Shown: positions 17,269 through 26,316 of the stretch, piece after piece | Layout of the letters: each line of letters starts with the position of its first letter | How positions within the stretch are numbered: position 1 is the stretch's first letter | NCBI RefSeq assembly: GCF_965248315.1 | Contig: NZ_CBDFIX010000002.1 | Span: 3,720,001 to 3,784,000 of the forward strand | DNA: 64,000 nucleotides | Direction of reading: 5' to 3' | Origin: Ulvibacterium sp965248315 | Lineage (GTDB): Bacteria; Bacteroidota; Bacteroidia; Flavobacteriales; Flavobacteriaceae | Translations under genes and position numbers: made by a program | Notes under the pieces: generated by a model | What the model was told of the DNA's origin: nothing | The model's database searches: none | The model's input: only the letters and a program-made list of their open reading frames with translations

Positions 17269-18690
17269 TTAAAAATCAAAATCCCCGTTGAAATAGACCC
17301 CGGTAGGAATTATGGAAACCTCCTCGGAGGTCAATAACGAATTGTCTCCAAGGTCATAAACTTCCAAGGAGCCATTGCTCAAAAAGTCCTTGGCATCCAC
17401 TCCGAACAATTTACCTTCGTTAATGCTCATGTCATAAAAGTTCAAATCGGTGATATCAGCTGTAGTAGGAAGTGCCGTATCGGTTACGTCCATGGAAAAG
17501 ATACTGTTGGACATGTAATAATACAGACTATCGTCGTCCTGGGATAAAAAACCAGGATGTTCCGTTTGGGCAAAAGTGAGGGTAGTTTCCACCGTATTGG
17601 AAGTGGTATTTACCTTATCCAACTGTCCTGCGGTTTCATTCCCCGTCCATGAGGGGTTCCCCCCGGAAAGCACCCAAAGTTCATCGTTTACCAATTGCAT
17701 GGAGTTGGGACGATCGGCTACGGTAATGGTCGTTGTTACGGCATTGGTAACTGCGTCGATTACAGAAATAATATTGTTTTGGCCAAATCCCCCCTGATGA
17801 GCTACATACAATACATCATCTTTTGCCAATATCTTTTCTGGACCTTCAGCTACGGCAATAGTGGATTCTACAGTGTTGTTGTCCAAGTTCAGCACCGCCA
17901 CAAAATCGTCATCTGGGTTGGATCCGTCCCCCCAGTTGGTTACGTAACCCTTGCCGTTGGCAACTGCCATGTAACGGGGATTCAAAAAGTCGGTCTCGCC
18001 AGGTCCGCCGATTGTACCCACCGATTCAAAGGTATATCGGTCGACAACCTCAATTTTTTGGGAATTGTTCACCACAATATAGGCCATATCAGCATTAAAG
18101 GTTATGCTTTGTGCCGTATCTCCCCAGGCGTCCACTTCATTGACCTCTTTGAAGATACCATTCTGAACCAAGGATAAATCATCGTTAACAAATGATACAG
18201 AAGCATTTCCGGCTCCAAAATTCCCTTCATGCAGAACCAGAATCCCATTTTCAAAAGGGAAGGAATCATTGTCTGTAAGTGTTAGGGTCAGAGAATTTGC
18301 AGAACCGATAAAATCCGTCCCTCCATCCACGGCGGTCAAGGTTATGACAATCGCCTCACTGGATTCCACCTCATCATCATCGTTCAGTGTTAATTCCAGG
18401 GTCGTAGAGGTCTCACCAGTGGCAAGGGTAAGCGTTCCTGGTAAGGCTCCAAAGTCTTCACCGGAAGTTGCACTACCGGCAACTTCATAAGTCAATACCA
18501 CATCGGCGTCAAAGGCCTCGGTAGATGTAAAGGTAAGAGTAATGGGGCCTTCCGCTTCGGAAAACGTATCTCCGGAAACCGAAATTCCCACTCCAGGTGC
18601 AAAAGGTGTATCGTTGTCATCATCACTACATGAGGTAAACAACAATCCGGCCATGGCTGTAATCATAAAGAATCTGCTTTTTTTCATCAT
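17269..18690 (-). CDS. BtuG-like surface lipoprotein: Calx-beta domain plus DUF5074/YncE-type beta-propeller
   Basis: 473 residues from the ATG at 18690, whose A is shared with the btuB TGA stop (TGATG coupling). A lipoprotein signal (AGLLFTSC, Cys21) and acidic SDDDNDT tether precede a Calx-beta-like domain (about 33-145: GPITLTFTSTEAFDADVVLT, GTLTLATGETSTTLELTLN, EAIVITLTAVDGG, LTLTLTDND). Residues about 150-473 form a propeller of the DUF5074/YVTN type: VLHEGNFGAGNASVSFVN, DTAQSITFNADMAYIVVNN, NPRYMAVANGKGYVTNWGDG, PNSMQLVNDELWVLSGG. In Bacteroides, BtuG proteins with such a propeller cap BtuB and bind cobalamin very tightly (established knowledge). Location under a cobalamin riboswitch behind btuB supports the same role here; the Calx-beta part is not in classical BtuG as far as I know. 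Confidence 0.82.
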   Translation of the reverse strand: MMKKSRFFMITAMAGLLFTSCSDDDNDTPFAPGVGISVSGDTFSEAEGPITLTFTSTEAFDADVVLTYEVAGSATSGEDFGALPGTLTLATGETSTTLELTLNDDDEVESSEAIVITLTAVDGGTDFIGSANSLTLTLTDNDSFPFENGILVLHEGNFGAGNASVSFVNDDLSLVQNGIFKEVNEVDAWGDTAQSITFNADMAYIVVNNSQKIEVVDRYTFESVGTIGGPGETDFLNPRYMAVANGKGYVTNWGDGSNPDDDFVAVLNLDNNTVESTIAVAEGPEKILAKDDVLYVAHQGGFGQNNIISVIDAVTNAVTTTITVADRPNSMQLVNDELWVLSGGNPSWTGNETAGQLDKVNTTSNTVETTLTFAQTEHPGFLSQDDDSLYYYMSNSIFSMDVTDTALPTTADITDLNFYDMSINEGKLFGVDAKDFLSNGSLEVYDLGDNSLLTSEEVSIIPTGVYFNGDFDF

Positions 18691-20522
18691 CAAAAGTTTA
18701 CTATTAATTGGGTTTGAATGTTTCTATTGGGCATCGGTCGTAAGGCGATGTTCTCGTAATAGGTATTGAAAAGATTGTTTACGGTACATCCTATGCTATA
18801 TTGTAATTTTCCTTTGGTGTTAGGAGAATAGGTAATTCCTGCATTGGCAACTTGATAACTCTCCAACGAGCCTCCAATGATGGATACCTCGCCGGTATAC
18901 AAATGCTGGTAGAAAACGCCAAAATGTGCAATGCTGTAGGCAAGGGAAGCATTGCCGCGATGAAAAGGAACATAAATGAGTTGCTCCTTGGTTTCCCGGT
19001 CTTCGGAAACGGTATACGCATAGTTGACCTTAAAATCAATTTGCTGTTTTTTGTGGATGGGGTACGTTACACCGAGTTCTCCCTCAAAACCATAGATTCG
19101 CACTTGATCCACATTGGTAGGAGACCACAGCCCTTGACTATTGGGAAGCCAACGAATCATATCCTCGGTACGGATATAATAGCTGTTGAGATTAAATGAA
19201 AATCCGCCAAATTGTAGGCGATGTCCCAAGTCAATTTGATAGGAACGTTCCGGAACAAGGTTCAAATTACCCCCAGGCTGCCAGTATAAGTCATTAAAAG
19301 TAGGCATCCTGAAGTTTCTGGATGCGTTAATTTGTAGACCATAATGGTCGTTAAGCTTATAGATACCATCCAGGGAGAAAACTATAGGATTGGAAAAATC
19401 CGAAGAAAAGTCCTGTCGTAGGCTAAGATTATAGGTCATTTTTTTTGATACGGCATGCTTTAATACAGCGGTGACGGAAGCATCATTACGTTCGGGATTG
19501 CCGAAACTACTACCCTTGCCCTTGAAATGGTTATATTCCAAAAAGGAGTTTAATCGGAAAGCTTTTGAAAGTTCTACGTCCAAAGAATAACGGGCCAATA
19601 AAGTAGTAACCCTCCCGTCGGAAAAAATATCGGAATCCCTATTCTCAAAAAACTTGAACTCCTCATGCAAATGGGCCAATTTTACTTTTGAAGTCGCCTT
19701 TTCCCCAAAACGCCCCCACTCTACCTGTGTACGGTAATGATTATCCTTGTAGCGACTTCTGCCAGGAGCGACCAGCGTACCGGAAAGATTGCGATCCCCA
19801 ATAAAGCTTTGGTGATACAAGCGCAAAACTTGTTTGTCGGAAAGAATATAACCTGAGTTAAAGTTTAGGTTGATATTTTCAAATTCACCGTTGCGATTGC
19901 GGTCATCGGTCTCCAAATACCTATAATCGTTGTCCGACCCGGCATAATTGATTCCAAAACTAGTGGACCATTTACCGGTTCCAAAACTCTGGTTATAATT
20001 GGCATTTCGAGTGTCAAAACTGCCGTAGCCCACAAACACCTGCTGGTCAAAATGCTTTTCAAAACGCAAATTATTATTTAAATGTACACTGCCGCCTATA
20101 GCACCGGTACCAAACTGGACACTACCTCCACCACTACGGATGCCCACGGAGCTATAGTTGAACGGATTTATGGTATTGAAATCCACTTGACCGTTCATTT
20201 GGGAGTTGATGTTTATCCCGTTCCAGATAACAGCGGTATGTGAGGCATTGGTGCCCCTAAATGCCGGGGAGGATACCATACCCAATCCGTTTTCCTTAAA
20301 ATAAATATTGGAATTGAAGGCCAGCAGCGAGGTTAGAAAAGTACCGTTCCGTTGTATGGTACTATCCTTTAGCTCGGTCACCTTATGTCCTTCGGCATAA
20401 CGTCTTATTCGAGTATCGGATACGACCACTTCCTCCAGTTCCCAAATAGGTGTTTCCTGGGCGGAAAGTTGTCCCGAATAGGACAATGCGAATAGTAATA
20501 GTATGAATACCTGCTTTTTCAA
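18690..20522 (-). CDS. btuB: TonB-dependent outer-membrane cobalamin receptor
   Basis: A 610-residue TonB-dependent receptor with a signal peptide ending LSAQETP and no N-terminal carboxypeptidase-like domain, as in BtuB/FepA-type receptors. The plug spans about 28-150 (LEEVVVSDTRIRR as a TonB-box-like start, SPAFRGTNASHTAVIWNGI, IRSGGGSVQFGTGAIGGSV) and the barrel ends in the aromatic QTQLIVNF typical of outer-membrane insertion. B12 specificity is inferred from the cobalamin riboswitch in its leader and the divergent btuFCD. The start codon is TTG: an in-frame TAA sits two codons upstream and no earlier ATG exists. The 3' end overlaps the BtuG-like gene. Confidence 0.92.
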   Translation of the reverse strand: MKKQVFILLLFALSYSGQLSAQETPIWELEEVVVSDTRIRRYAEGHKVTELKDSTIQRNGTFLTSLLAFNSNIYFKENGLGMVSSPAFRGTNASHTAVIWNGININSQMNGQVDFNTINPFNYSSVGIRSGGGSVQFGTGAIGGSVHLNNNLRFEKHFDQQVFVGYGSFDTRNANYNQSFGTGKWSTSFGINYAGSDNDYRYLETDDRNRNGEFENINLNFNSGYILSDKQVLRLYHQSFIGDRNLSGTLVAPGRSRYKDNHYRTQVEWGRFGEKATSKVKLAHLHEEFKFFENRDSDIFSDGRVTTLLARYSLDVELSKAFRLNSFLEYNHFKGKGSSFGNPERNDASVTAVLKHAVSKKMTYNLSLRQDFSSDFSNPIVFSLDGIYKLNDHYGLQINASRNFRMPTFNDLYWQPGGNLNLVPERSYQIDLGHRLQFGGFSFNLNSYYIRTEDMIRWLPNSQGLWSPTNVDQVRIYGFEGELGVTYPIHKKQQIDFKVNYAYTVSEDRETKEQLIYVPFHRGNASLAYSIAHFGVFYQHLYTGEVSIIGGSLESYQVANAGITYSPNTKGKLQYSIGCTVNNLFNTYYENIALRPMPNRNIQTQLIVNF

Positions 20523-20566
20523 TTTTTAAACCTTTATCCCGAAAGTTTAATACGACTTGTTTGAAT

Positions 20567-20768
20567 TTGGCAGGTCTCCTGACTTGCTTCAAGTTGTTTG
20601 GCCTTCCCATTTGCACTGATTTTTTTTCAATGCGAACAGTGGCTTTGAAGAAACAACATCCTCTTTTTAGAGGTGCCGGAATACATTCGGCAGAAGCTTA
20701 CAGTTGCGGGAACAGTTCCAGATTTTCACTGGATTCCCTTTTAATCCTATGGTCTTAAAAACCATAAG
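20567..20768 (-). ncRNA. Cobalamin (adenosylcobalamin-type) riboswitch
   Basis: Read on the minus strand, the btuB leader carries the class hallmarks in order: paired GGGAATCC...GGAACTGTTCCC (P2 arm region), GCAACTGTAAGC, a stem CCTCT/AGAGG, the core AAGCCACTG, ATGGGAAGGC, and the B12 box AGTCAGGAGACCTGCC (20570-20585). An extra hairpin TATGGT/ACCATA (20748-20766) marks its 5' side. The box lies about 47 nt before the btuB TTG start, so ligand binding probably occludes translation initiation or a nearby terminator. No such element precedes btuFCD. Confidence 0.95.
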
Positions 20769-20832
20769 AACCAAAATTCAGGACGAAAGTAAACATTTTG
20801 TTTAATCTTTTAGGCAAAAAATTAAATAATAC

Positions 20833-20840
20833 TACTTTTG
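20833..20840 (+). promoter_or_regulatory. Candidate -7 promoter element of btuFCD
   Basis: TACTTTTG exactly fits TAnnTTTG, 23 bp upstream of the btuF TTG start; no clear -33 TTG. On the opposite strand a weaker TACTTTCG (20786-20793) could serve the riboswitch/btuB transcript. Confidence 0.5.
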
Positions 20841-20863
20841 AGGTGAACAAAAAATGATCCCTT

Positions 20864-22009
20864 TTGAGAAATATAACCCTTGGTGTGCTCTTAATTTTTG
20901 TACTCGCCTGTAAACCAGAAAAGAAAGAAACACTCCAACAAACCCCTCCCTCGGAACAAATTAAAATATCCCATGCCAAAGGTTTTTCAATCGAGAAAAG
21001 CCCTTCGGGAATTACGACCATACACATAACCTCGCCCTGGCCCAATGCAGAAACATCATATACCTATGCCTTGGTTCCTAAAGAAATATTGGCGCAAACA
21101 ACCTTGAACAGGGACGAATATGATGCCATAGTCGCCATACCGGTAGAACGAATCATAGTAACATCCACTACACATATTCCGGCATTGGAAGCCCTAGGTT
21201 CTACGAATAAGTTGGTAGGGTTTCCAAACACGGACTATATATCCTCCAAAAATACGAGAGAACGAATCGATATGGGCCTTGTTAAAGAACTCGGAAACAA
21301 TGAGGACATTAATACGGAAATGGCCATTGCCTTGGATCCGGAGGTTATAATCGGGTTTGGAATCAACAATCAAAATAGGGCCTATGAAACGATACAAAGG
21401 TCAAATATCCCTGTAGTATACAATGGGGATTGGACCGAAGAAACACCTTTGGGAAAAGCGGAATGGATCAAGTTCTTCGCTCCTTTTTTTCAAAAGGAAG
21501 CCAAGGCCGATAGCCTATTTAGGGCCATTGAAAAATCCTATAATAGCACCAAAACCTTGGCTAAAGAGGCCAAGGACAGACCTACGGTAGTAACGGGAGG
21601 TCTCTACAAGGATGTTTGGTACGTAGCCGGCGGGAATAGTTGGATGGCCCAATTTTTGAAAGATGCCCGGACCAACTATCTTTGGTCGGATACCAAGGAG
21701 ACCGGAAGCCTTTCCTTAAGTATTGAGAGTGTGTTGGAAAAGGCTGACAATGCAGACTTCTGGCTGAACCCTTCAATGATCACATCCTATGAAGAACTGA
21801 AACAAGCCAACCGACATTACGAACAATTTGGTGCCTATAAAAACCGAAATGTCTATTCCAATACGATTACCAAGGGAGATACCGGAGGACTCATATATTA
21901 TGAACTGGCCCCTCAGCGGCCCGATTTGGTTTTAAAGGACCTTATCCATATTTTTCATCCGGAACTCCTACCCGATCACGAACTTTTCTTTTTTAAGCCC
22001 TTAGAGTAA
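20864..22009 (+). CDS. btuF: Cobalamin ABC transporter substrate-binding lipoprotein
   Basis: 381 residues; helical-backbone (BtuF/FecB type) metal-chelate binding protein that passes B12 to BtuCD. Lipoprotein signal VLLIFVLAC (Cys16). Core motifs: VERIIVTSTTHIPALEALGS, LVGFPNTDYISS, LDPEVIIGFG, IPVVYNGDWTEETPLGKAEWIK and a C-terminal YYELAPQRPDLVLKDLIHIF. The start is a TTG at 20864: a TGA stop is in frame three codons upstream (20855), and the first residues after TTG form the signal peptide, so no ATG alternative exists. It is divergent from riboswitch-btuB. Fe-siderophore binding is an alternative from family alone; context favours B12. Confidence 0.9.
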   Translation: MRNITLGVLLIFVLACKPEKKETLQQTPPSEQIKISHAKGFSIEKSPSGITTIHITSPWPNAETSYTYALVPKEILAQTTLNRDEYDAIVAIPVERIIVTSTTHIPALEALGSTNKLVGFPNTDYISSKNTRERIDMGLVKELGNNEDINTEMAIALDPEVIIGFGINNQNRAYETIQRSNIPVVYNGDWTEETPLGKAEWIKFFAPFFQKEAKADSLFRAIEKSYNSTKTLAKEAKDRPTVVTGGLYKDVWYVAGGNSWMAQFLKDARTNYLWSDTKETGSLSLSIESVLEKADNADFWLNPSMITSYEELKQANRHYEQFGAYKNRNVYSNTITKGDTGGLIYYELAPQRPDLVLKDLIHIFHPELLPDHELFFFKPLE

Positions 22010-23041
22010 TTGAAACGGAACAATTCATATTACATTTCATTCTTGATATTGATTCTGGCATTGATGCTATGTTTTGGGCTTAATATCAGTTTGGGTTCTG
22101 TATCCATTCCGTTTTCGGCGACTGTAAAATCGCTTCTAGGTTATCCGGTTCAAAATGATTCATGGAATTATATTATATGGAATTATAGGGTACCCAAAGC
22201 TTTTACCGCACTTTTGGTAGGTAGTGGACTTTCCTTAAGCGGATTGTTAATGCAGACACTTTTTAGGAATCCTCTGGCCGGCCCTTTTGTCCTGGGAATT
22301 AGTTCCGGTGCAAGCTTGGGAGCGGCCCTGTTGATTATGGGCATTTCGCTTTTTCCGGGATTGATAGCCTTCGGATTCGTTAACGATGTCTCTTTGGCCA
22401 TTGCTGCCAGTTTGGGAAGTTTCTTGGTGTTGCTTATTGTTATGGTCGTTGCTTTGCGCGTTAAGGATACCCTAGCCTTGTTGATTATAGGTTTAATGTT
22501 CGGTAGCATCACAGCCGCTATAGTGAGTGTGCTGTCCTATTTTTCCGATGCGGAAAAGCTACAGCAATATATCTATTGGTCCTTTGGAAGCGTTGGAAAT
22601 TTATCGTGGGCCCAGTTACTACTTTTATTTGGAATACTATTGATTGGAATCATCTTGAGCATAGCATCCATCAAGTCCTTGAACGCTTTATTGTTAGGTG
22701 AAAAATATGCCCAAAGCCTCGGAATCAATATGAAGAAATCCCGATATAGTATCATTATAGCAGCGGGATTATTGGCTGGAGGGGTAACCGCTTTTGCCGG
22801 GCCCATTGCCTTTATAGGTCTGGCCGTCCCTCATTTAACCCGACAAATCTTTAATACTACGGATCACAAGGTCCTCCTTCCCGCGGTTCTGGTATATGGG
22901 GGCATCCTGATGTTATTATGTGATACCGTGGCCCAAGTGCCAAACTCTGCCAGCGTACTGCCTATTAATGCCATCACAAGTATTTTAGGGGCACCAGTGG
23001 TAATTTGGTTGTTGGTACGAAAACGAAAAATGATTTTTTGA
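22010..23041 (+). CDS. btuC: Cobalamin ABC transporter permease (FecCD family)
   Basis: A 343-residue inner-membrane permease with about ten transmembrane helices. Family motifs: WNYRVPKAFTALLVGSGLSLSG, LFRNPLAGPFVLGISSGASLGA, AGGVTAFAGPIAFIGLAVPH and ITSILGAPVVIWLL. The start is a TTG directly after the btuF stop codon (no spacer), fully coupled; the next in-frame Met (in LILALMLCFG) lies inside the first helix and would be too late. Works with BtuD as a dimeric importer. Confidence 0.92.
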   Translation: MKRNNSYYISFLILILALMLCFGLNISLGSVSIPFSATVKSLLGYPVQNDSWNYIIWNYRVPKAFTALLVGSGLSLSGLLMQTLFRNPLAGPFVLGISSGASLGAALLIMGISLFPGLIAFGFVNDVSLAIAASLGSFLVLLIVMVVALRVKDTLALLIIGLMFGSITAAIVSVLSYFSDAEKLQQYIYWSFGSVGNLSWAQLLLLFGILLIGIILSIASIKSLNALLLGEKYAQSLGINMKKSRYSIIIAAGLLAGGVTAFAGPIAFIGLAVPHLTRQIFNTTDHKVLLPAVLVYGGILMLLCDTVAQVPNSASVLPINAITSILGAPVVIWLLVRKRKMIF

Positions 23042-23121
23042 GAGCAAAGTTTGAAATCATGCCTTAACGAAAATATAAGCTTATGACCTCCAACTTTTTA
23101 CCTTTACAAAACAAATTGTAA

Positions 23122-23919
23122 ATTATTAAATCCGAAGTACAACATAGCGGCCTGGAAATCGAAAACCTATCTATTGGTTATCCGAACAAAAAAAAGGATA
23201 TCCAAATAGCCAAAGACATAAGTTTTAGTCTGAATCCAGGCGAGTTATGTGCCATTATCGGTGTAAATGGTATTGGGAAATCTACCTTATTACGGACTAT
23301 AGGGAAAGTACAACCCAAATTATCCGGTGAAATCCTGATGAAAGGAAAGCCCTTGAATACCTACAAAACCTTGGAATTGGCCGCTATGGTAAGCATAGTG
23401 CTTACGGAGCCTATCGCTTCAAAAAATTTATCGGTTCTGGAGTTGGTGGCTTTGGGAAGGCAACCCTACACCAATTGGATCGGCAAATTGACCCAAAAGG
23501 ACAAGTCCAAGATTTTGGAAGCCTTAAATGTGTTGGAATTGATCGAACTTCAACATAAAAAATGCTATGAACTTAGCGATGGCCAGTTGCAAAGGGCCTT
23601 GATTGCCCGTGCCTTGGCCCAGGAAACTACTTTGATGCTATTGGACGAGCCCACTTCCCATTTGGACCTTTATCATAAGGTGCAGATTTTAAAACTGTTA
23701 AAATCCATTGCCTATAAAACCCAGACCACTGTTTTGTTCACGAGCCACGAGATTGAAATGGCCATCCAGTTGTGTGATAAAATACTTATTCTGGGAAAAG
23801 ATGAAAACCATTTCGGAGATCCCTGTGAACTTATCGAGCAAAAAGCGTTCGAGAAATTATTCCCTACGGATACGGTTACTTTTGACGCCCGGTCCGGTTC
23901 ATTTCGCATAGAAAAGTAA
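23122..23919 (+). CDS. btuD: Cobalamin ABC transporter ATP-binding protein with no ATG start
   Basis: The ATPase homology runs without break from about 23155: LEIENLSIGYPNKKKD, Walker A GVNGIGKST (residues 47-54 if started at 23122), signature LSDGQLQRALIARALA, Walker B LMLLDEP and switch His in FTSHE. From 23122 it is 265 residues, the normal length. But no ATG, GTG or TTG exists between the in-frame TAA at 23119 and Walker A. Options: an ATT start (23122 or 23125, giving IIKSEV or IKSEV), a CTG at 23152, or a nonsense mutation in a gene starting at the in-frame ATG 23083 (12 codons, then TAA). The ATG at 23338 would lose Walker A and is not credible. It lies 80 bp after btuC. Confidence 0.85.
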   Translation: MIKSEVQHSGLEIENLSIGYPNKKKDIQIAKDISFSLNPGELCAIIGVNGIGKSTLLRTIGKVQPKLSGEILMKGKPLNTYKTLELAAMVSIVLTEPIASKNLSVLELVALGRQPYTNWIGKLTQKDKSKILEALNVLELIELQHKKCYELSDGQLQRALIARALAQETTLMLLDEPTSHLDLYHKVQILKLLKSIAYKTQTTVLFTSHEIEMAIQLCDKILILGKDENHFGDPCELIEQKAFEKLFPTDTVTFDARSGSFRIEK

Positions 23920-23984
23920 GGTATTGTATATTCCCATTTTAGCCTTCAAACCTGTATCTTTACTTTTAAGAACGAACAAAGGAA

Positions 23985-25328
23985 ATGAATGAATCTTTGA
24001 TATATCTTCTAATCGGACTCTTGTGTATGGGGCTTGGATACTTCCTGGGCCATTACATCCAAAACCTAAAAACAAAATCCAACCAAAGTGCTTTAGAGGA
24101 GCGTGAGCAGCAGTTGCGCAACAATGTATCGGTTCTTGAAGGGAGATTGAACAATGTGGAGGAACTTCGTACACAACTTCAATCCGAAAAGGAGGCCTTG
24201 GGGAACCAGATTGTGCGCTATCAGGCCGATTTGGAAAACCTGCAAGCAAAAAACGCCGAGCAAAAGGAAGAAGTAGAAAAGTTACAGGAGAAGTTCACCA
24301 AAGAATTTGAAAATCTAGCCAACAAGATCTTGGATGAGAAGAGCTTAAAATTTACGGAACAGAATCAAAAAAATATCAAGACCATCCTTAATCCCTTACA
24401 GGAAAAAATTCAGCTCTTCGAGAAAAAGGTAGAGGAAAGTCAAAAAGAGAATATCAGTATACATTCCGCCTTAAAAGAGCAATTGTTGAACCTACAAAAT
24501 CAAAACCTGAAGATTACCCAGGAGGCCGAGAACTTGACCAAGGCCTTGAAGGGCGATAGCAAAATGCAGGGCAATTGGGGCGAATTGGTCTTGGAGCGGG
24601 TATTGGAAAAATCGGGCCTGGAAAAGGACAGGGAATATTCGGTTCAACAAAGTTTTACTTTAAACGATGGGACCCGGGTATTGCCCGACGTAATTATTCA
24701 TCTTCCCGATGGAAAAAAGATGGTCGTGGATTCTAAGGTATCACTCACCGACTATGAAAGATATATTAATGCCGAGGATGACCTACAGGAAAAGTTTCTC
24801 AAAGATCATATTAATTCCCTCAGAAAGCACGTAGACCAATTATCGGCCAAGAAATACGAAGATCTCTATGAGATGGAAAGCCCGGATTTTGTATTGATGT
24901 TCGTACCCATCGAACCTGCATTTGCCATTGCAATAAACCGGGATAACTCTTTGTACAACAAGGCTTTTGAACAAAATATTGTCATTGTTACACCTTCTAC
25001 GCTTTTGGCCACGCTACGTACCATTGACAGTATGTGGAACAATGAAAAGCAACAACGCAATGCCATAGAAATTGCAAGACAGGCCGGAGCCCTATATGAC
25101 AAGTTTGAAGGTTTCGTATCCGACCTGACCAAAGTGGGCAAAAAAATGGATGATGCCAAAACGGAGTATAAAGGCGCAATGAATAAGCTGGTAGAGGGCC
25201 GGGGCAACATTATCACCAGCATAGAACGACTAAAGAAAATGGGGGCCAAGGCCAAAAAGTCCATTCCGGAACCGATATTAAAACGTGCCCAAGAAGACGA
25301 TTTTGAAGAACCGAAATTAGAATTGTAA
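23985..25328 (+). CDS. rmuC: DNA recombination protein RmuC
   Basis: 447 residues. An N-terminal membrane helix (about 3-22, LIYLLIGLLCMGLGYFLGHY) is followed by a long coiled coil (about 35-175, rich in Glu/Lys/Gln) and the RmuC nuclease-like core: MQGNWGELVLERVLEKSGL, LPDVIIHLPDGKKMVVDSKV, with Glu/Asp/Lys residues of a PD-(D/E)xK type fold, then IVTPSTLLATLRTI. RmuC limits inversions at short inverted repeats and has been linked to phage defence in E. coli. Monocistronic or first of a short plus-strand run. Confidence 0.95.
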   Translation: MNESLIYLLIGLLCMGLGYFLGHYIQNLKTKSNQSALEEREQQLRNNVSVLEGRLNNVEELRTQLQSEKEALGNQIVRYQADLENLQAKNAEQKEEVEKLQEKFTKEFENLANKILDEKSLKFTEQNQKNIKTILNPLQEKIQLFEKKVEESQKENISIHSALKEQLLNLQNQNLKITQEAENLTKALKGDSKMQGNWGELVLERVLEKSGLEKDREYSVQQSFTLNDGTRVLPDVIIHLPDGKKMVVDSKVSLTDYERYINAEDDLQEKFLKDHINSLRKHVDQLSAKKYEDLYEMESPDFVLMFVPIEPAFAIAINRDNSLYNKAFEQNIVIVTPSTLLATLRTIDSMWNNEKQQRNAIEIARQAGALYDKFEGFVSDLTKVGKKMDDAKTEYKGAMNKLVEGRGNIITSIERLKKMGAKAKKSIPEPILKRAQEDDFEEPKLEL

Positions 25329-25352
25329 ACCAATCTTCCCTAAACCTGTGCC

Positions 25353-25718
25353 ATGAAAAAAGCATTGTTCATTACCCTAGGTACCATAGTAGCACTTTTT
25401 TTGATTGTGTATGCCTTTATCTATTTCGTTCCTTATAGTCAAGGCTATCGCTCCGGCGAACTGATCAAGTTTAGCAATAAGGGCGTATTGGTCAAAACTT
25501 GGGAGGGAGAGATAAGTCAGGGGATATCAGGAGCCCAAATTTTTTCTTTTTCGGTATTGGATAAGGAAAAGGAAGTAATCCAACAATTGAAGGACTACCA
25601 AGGCAGGTATGTTAAAGTTACCTATGTTGAGCGTTTCGCGACTTTCTTTTGGTTGGGTGACACCAAATACTTTATTACGGAAGTCCAGGAAGAGCAATCC
25701 CCACATTTTAGAAAATGA
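25353..25718 (+). CDS. Small membrane-anchored hypothetical protein
   Basis: 121 residues. One N-terminal membrane helix (ALFITLGTIVALFLIVYAFI) leads to a compact beta-rich extracytoplasmic domain (YRSGELIKFSNKGVLVKTWEGEI, VKVTYVERF, FWLGDTKYFITEVQEE) that looks OB-like. Conserved in flavobacteria as far as I recall, sometimes mislabelled from neighbouring pentose phosphate genes. It starts 24 bp after rmuC. No function assigned. Confidence 0.8.
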   Translation: MKKALFITLGTIVALFLIVYAFIYFVPYSQGYRSGELIKFSNKGVLVKTWEGEISQGISGAQIFSFSVLDKEKEVIQQLKDYQGRYVKVTYVERFATFFWLGDTKYFITEVQEEQSPHFRK

Positions 25719-25770
25719 GTGGAACTAGGTACTGCGAACTTGGACTTGAACTTGATTTTGAACTTTAAAT

Positions 25771-26316
25771 ATGGAATCATTTAAAACCGCCCATGAATCC
25801 CAAGTATCCATTACAGAGTTGATGCTCCCCTCCCACTCCAATTTTGGAGGTAAAATACACGGTGGTCATATTTTGAACCTTATGGACCAAATTGCCTTTG
25901 CCTGTGCCTCAAAGCATTCGCAAACCTATTGTGTCACCGCTTCAGTAAACCGGGTAGATTTTTTAAACCCGATCGAGGTCGGTGAACTGGTTACTTTAAA
26001 AGCTTCTATTAATTATACAGGTCGTACCTCTATGGTCGTAGGGGTTCGGGTAGAATCCGAGAACATAACCACCGGGGAGCGAAAGCATTGCAATTCTTCT
26101 TATTTTACTATGGTGGCCAAGGATGAAAATGGAAAAAGTACACCCATACCAGGATTGATTGTACAGGGTGAACAAGGGATTAGGCGTTTTGCCCGAAGCA
26201 AAATCCGTAAAGAAGAGGCTTTTCAGCGTGATACCCACTTTGATGAAGCCACATTTGACCCGAAGGAACACCTAGGTTTATTGGAACAAGAAAATGTTAA
26301 GATTGATCTGGGCTAA
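25771..26316 (+). CDS. Acyl-CoA thioesterase (hotdog fold)
   Basis: A 181-residue YciA/ACOT-type thioesterase hydrolysing acyl-CoA to free acid and CoA. Motifs: LMLPSHSNFGGKIHGGHILN, MDQIAFACASKHS, VTASVNRVDFLNPIEVGELV and GRTSMVVGVRVESEN; Asp in MDQ is the likely catalytic residue. Extended C-terminal tail of about 30 residues. Its end overlaps the convergent pgl gene by 20 bp. Confidence 0.9.
   Translation: MESFKTAHESQVSITELMLPSHSNFGGKIHGGHILNLMDQIAFACASKHSQTYCVTASVNRVDFLNPIEVGELVTLKASINYTGRTSMVVGVRVESENITTGERKHCNSSYFTMVAKDENGKSTPIPGLIVQGEQGIRRFARSKIRKEEAFQRDTHFDEATFDPKEHLGLLEQENVKIDLG

Noticed and set aside
23338..23919. btuD beginning at the ATG at 23338
   Set aside because: Would exclude Walker A and the first strands; homology clearly extends upstream to about 23150.
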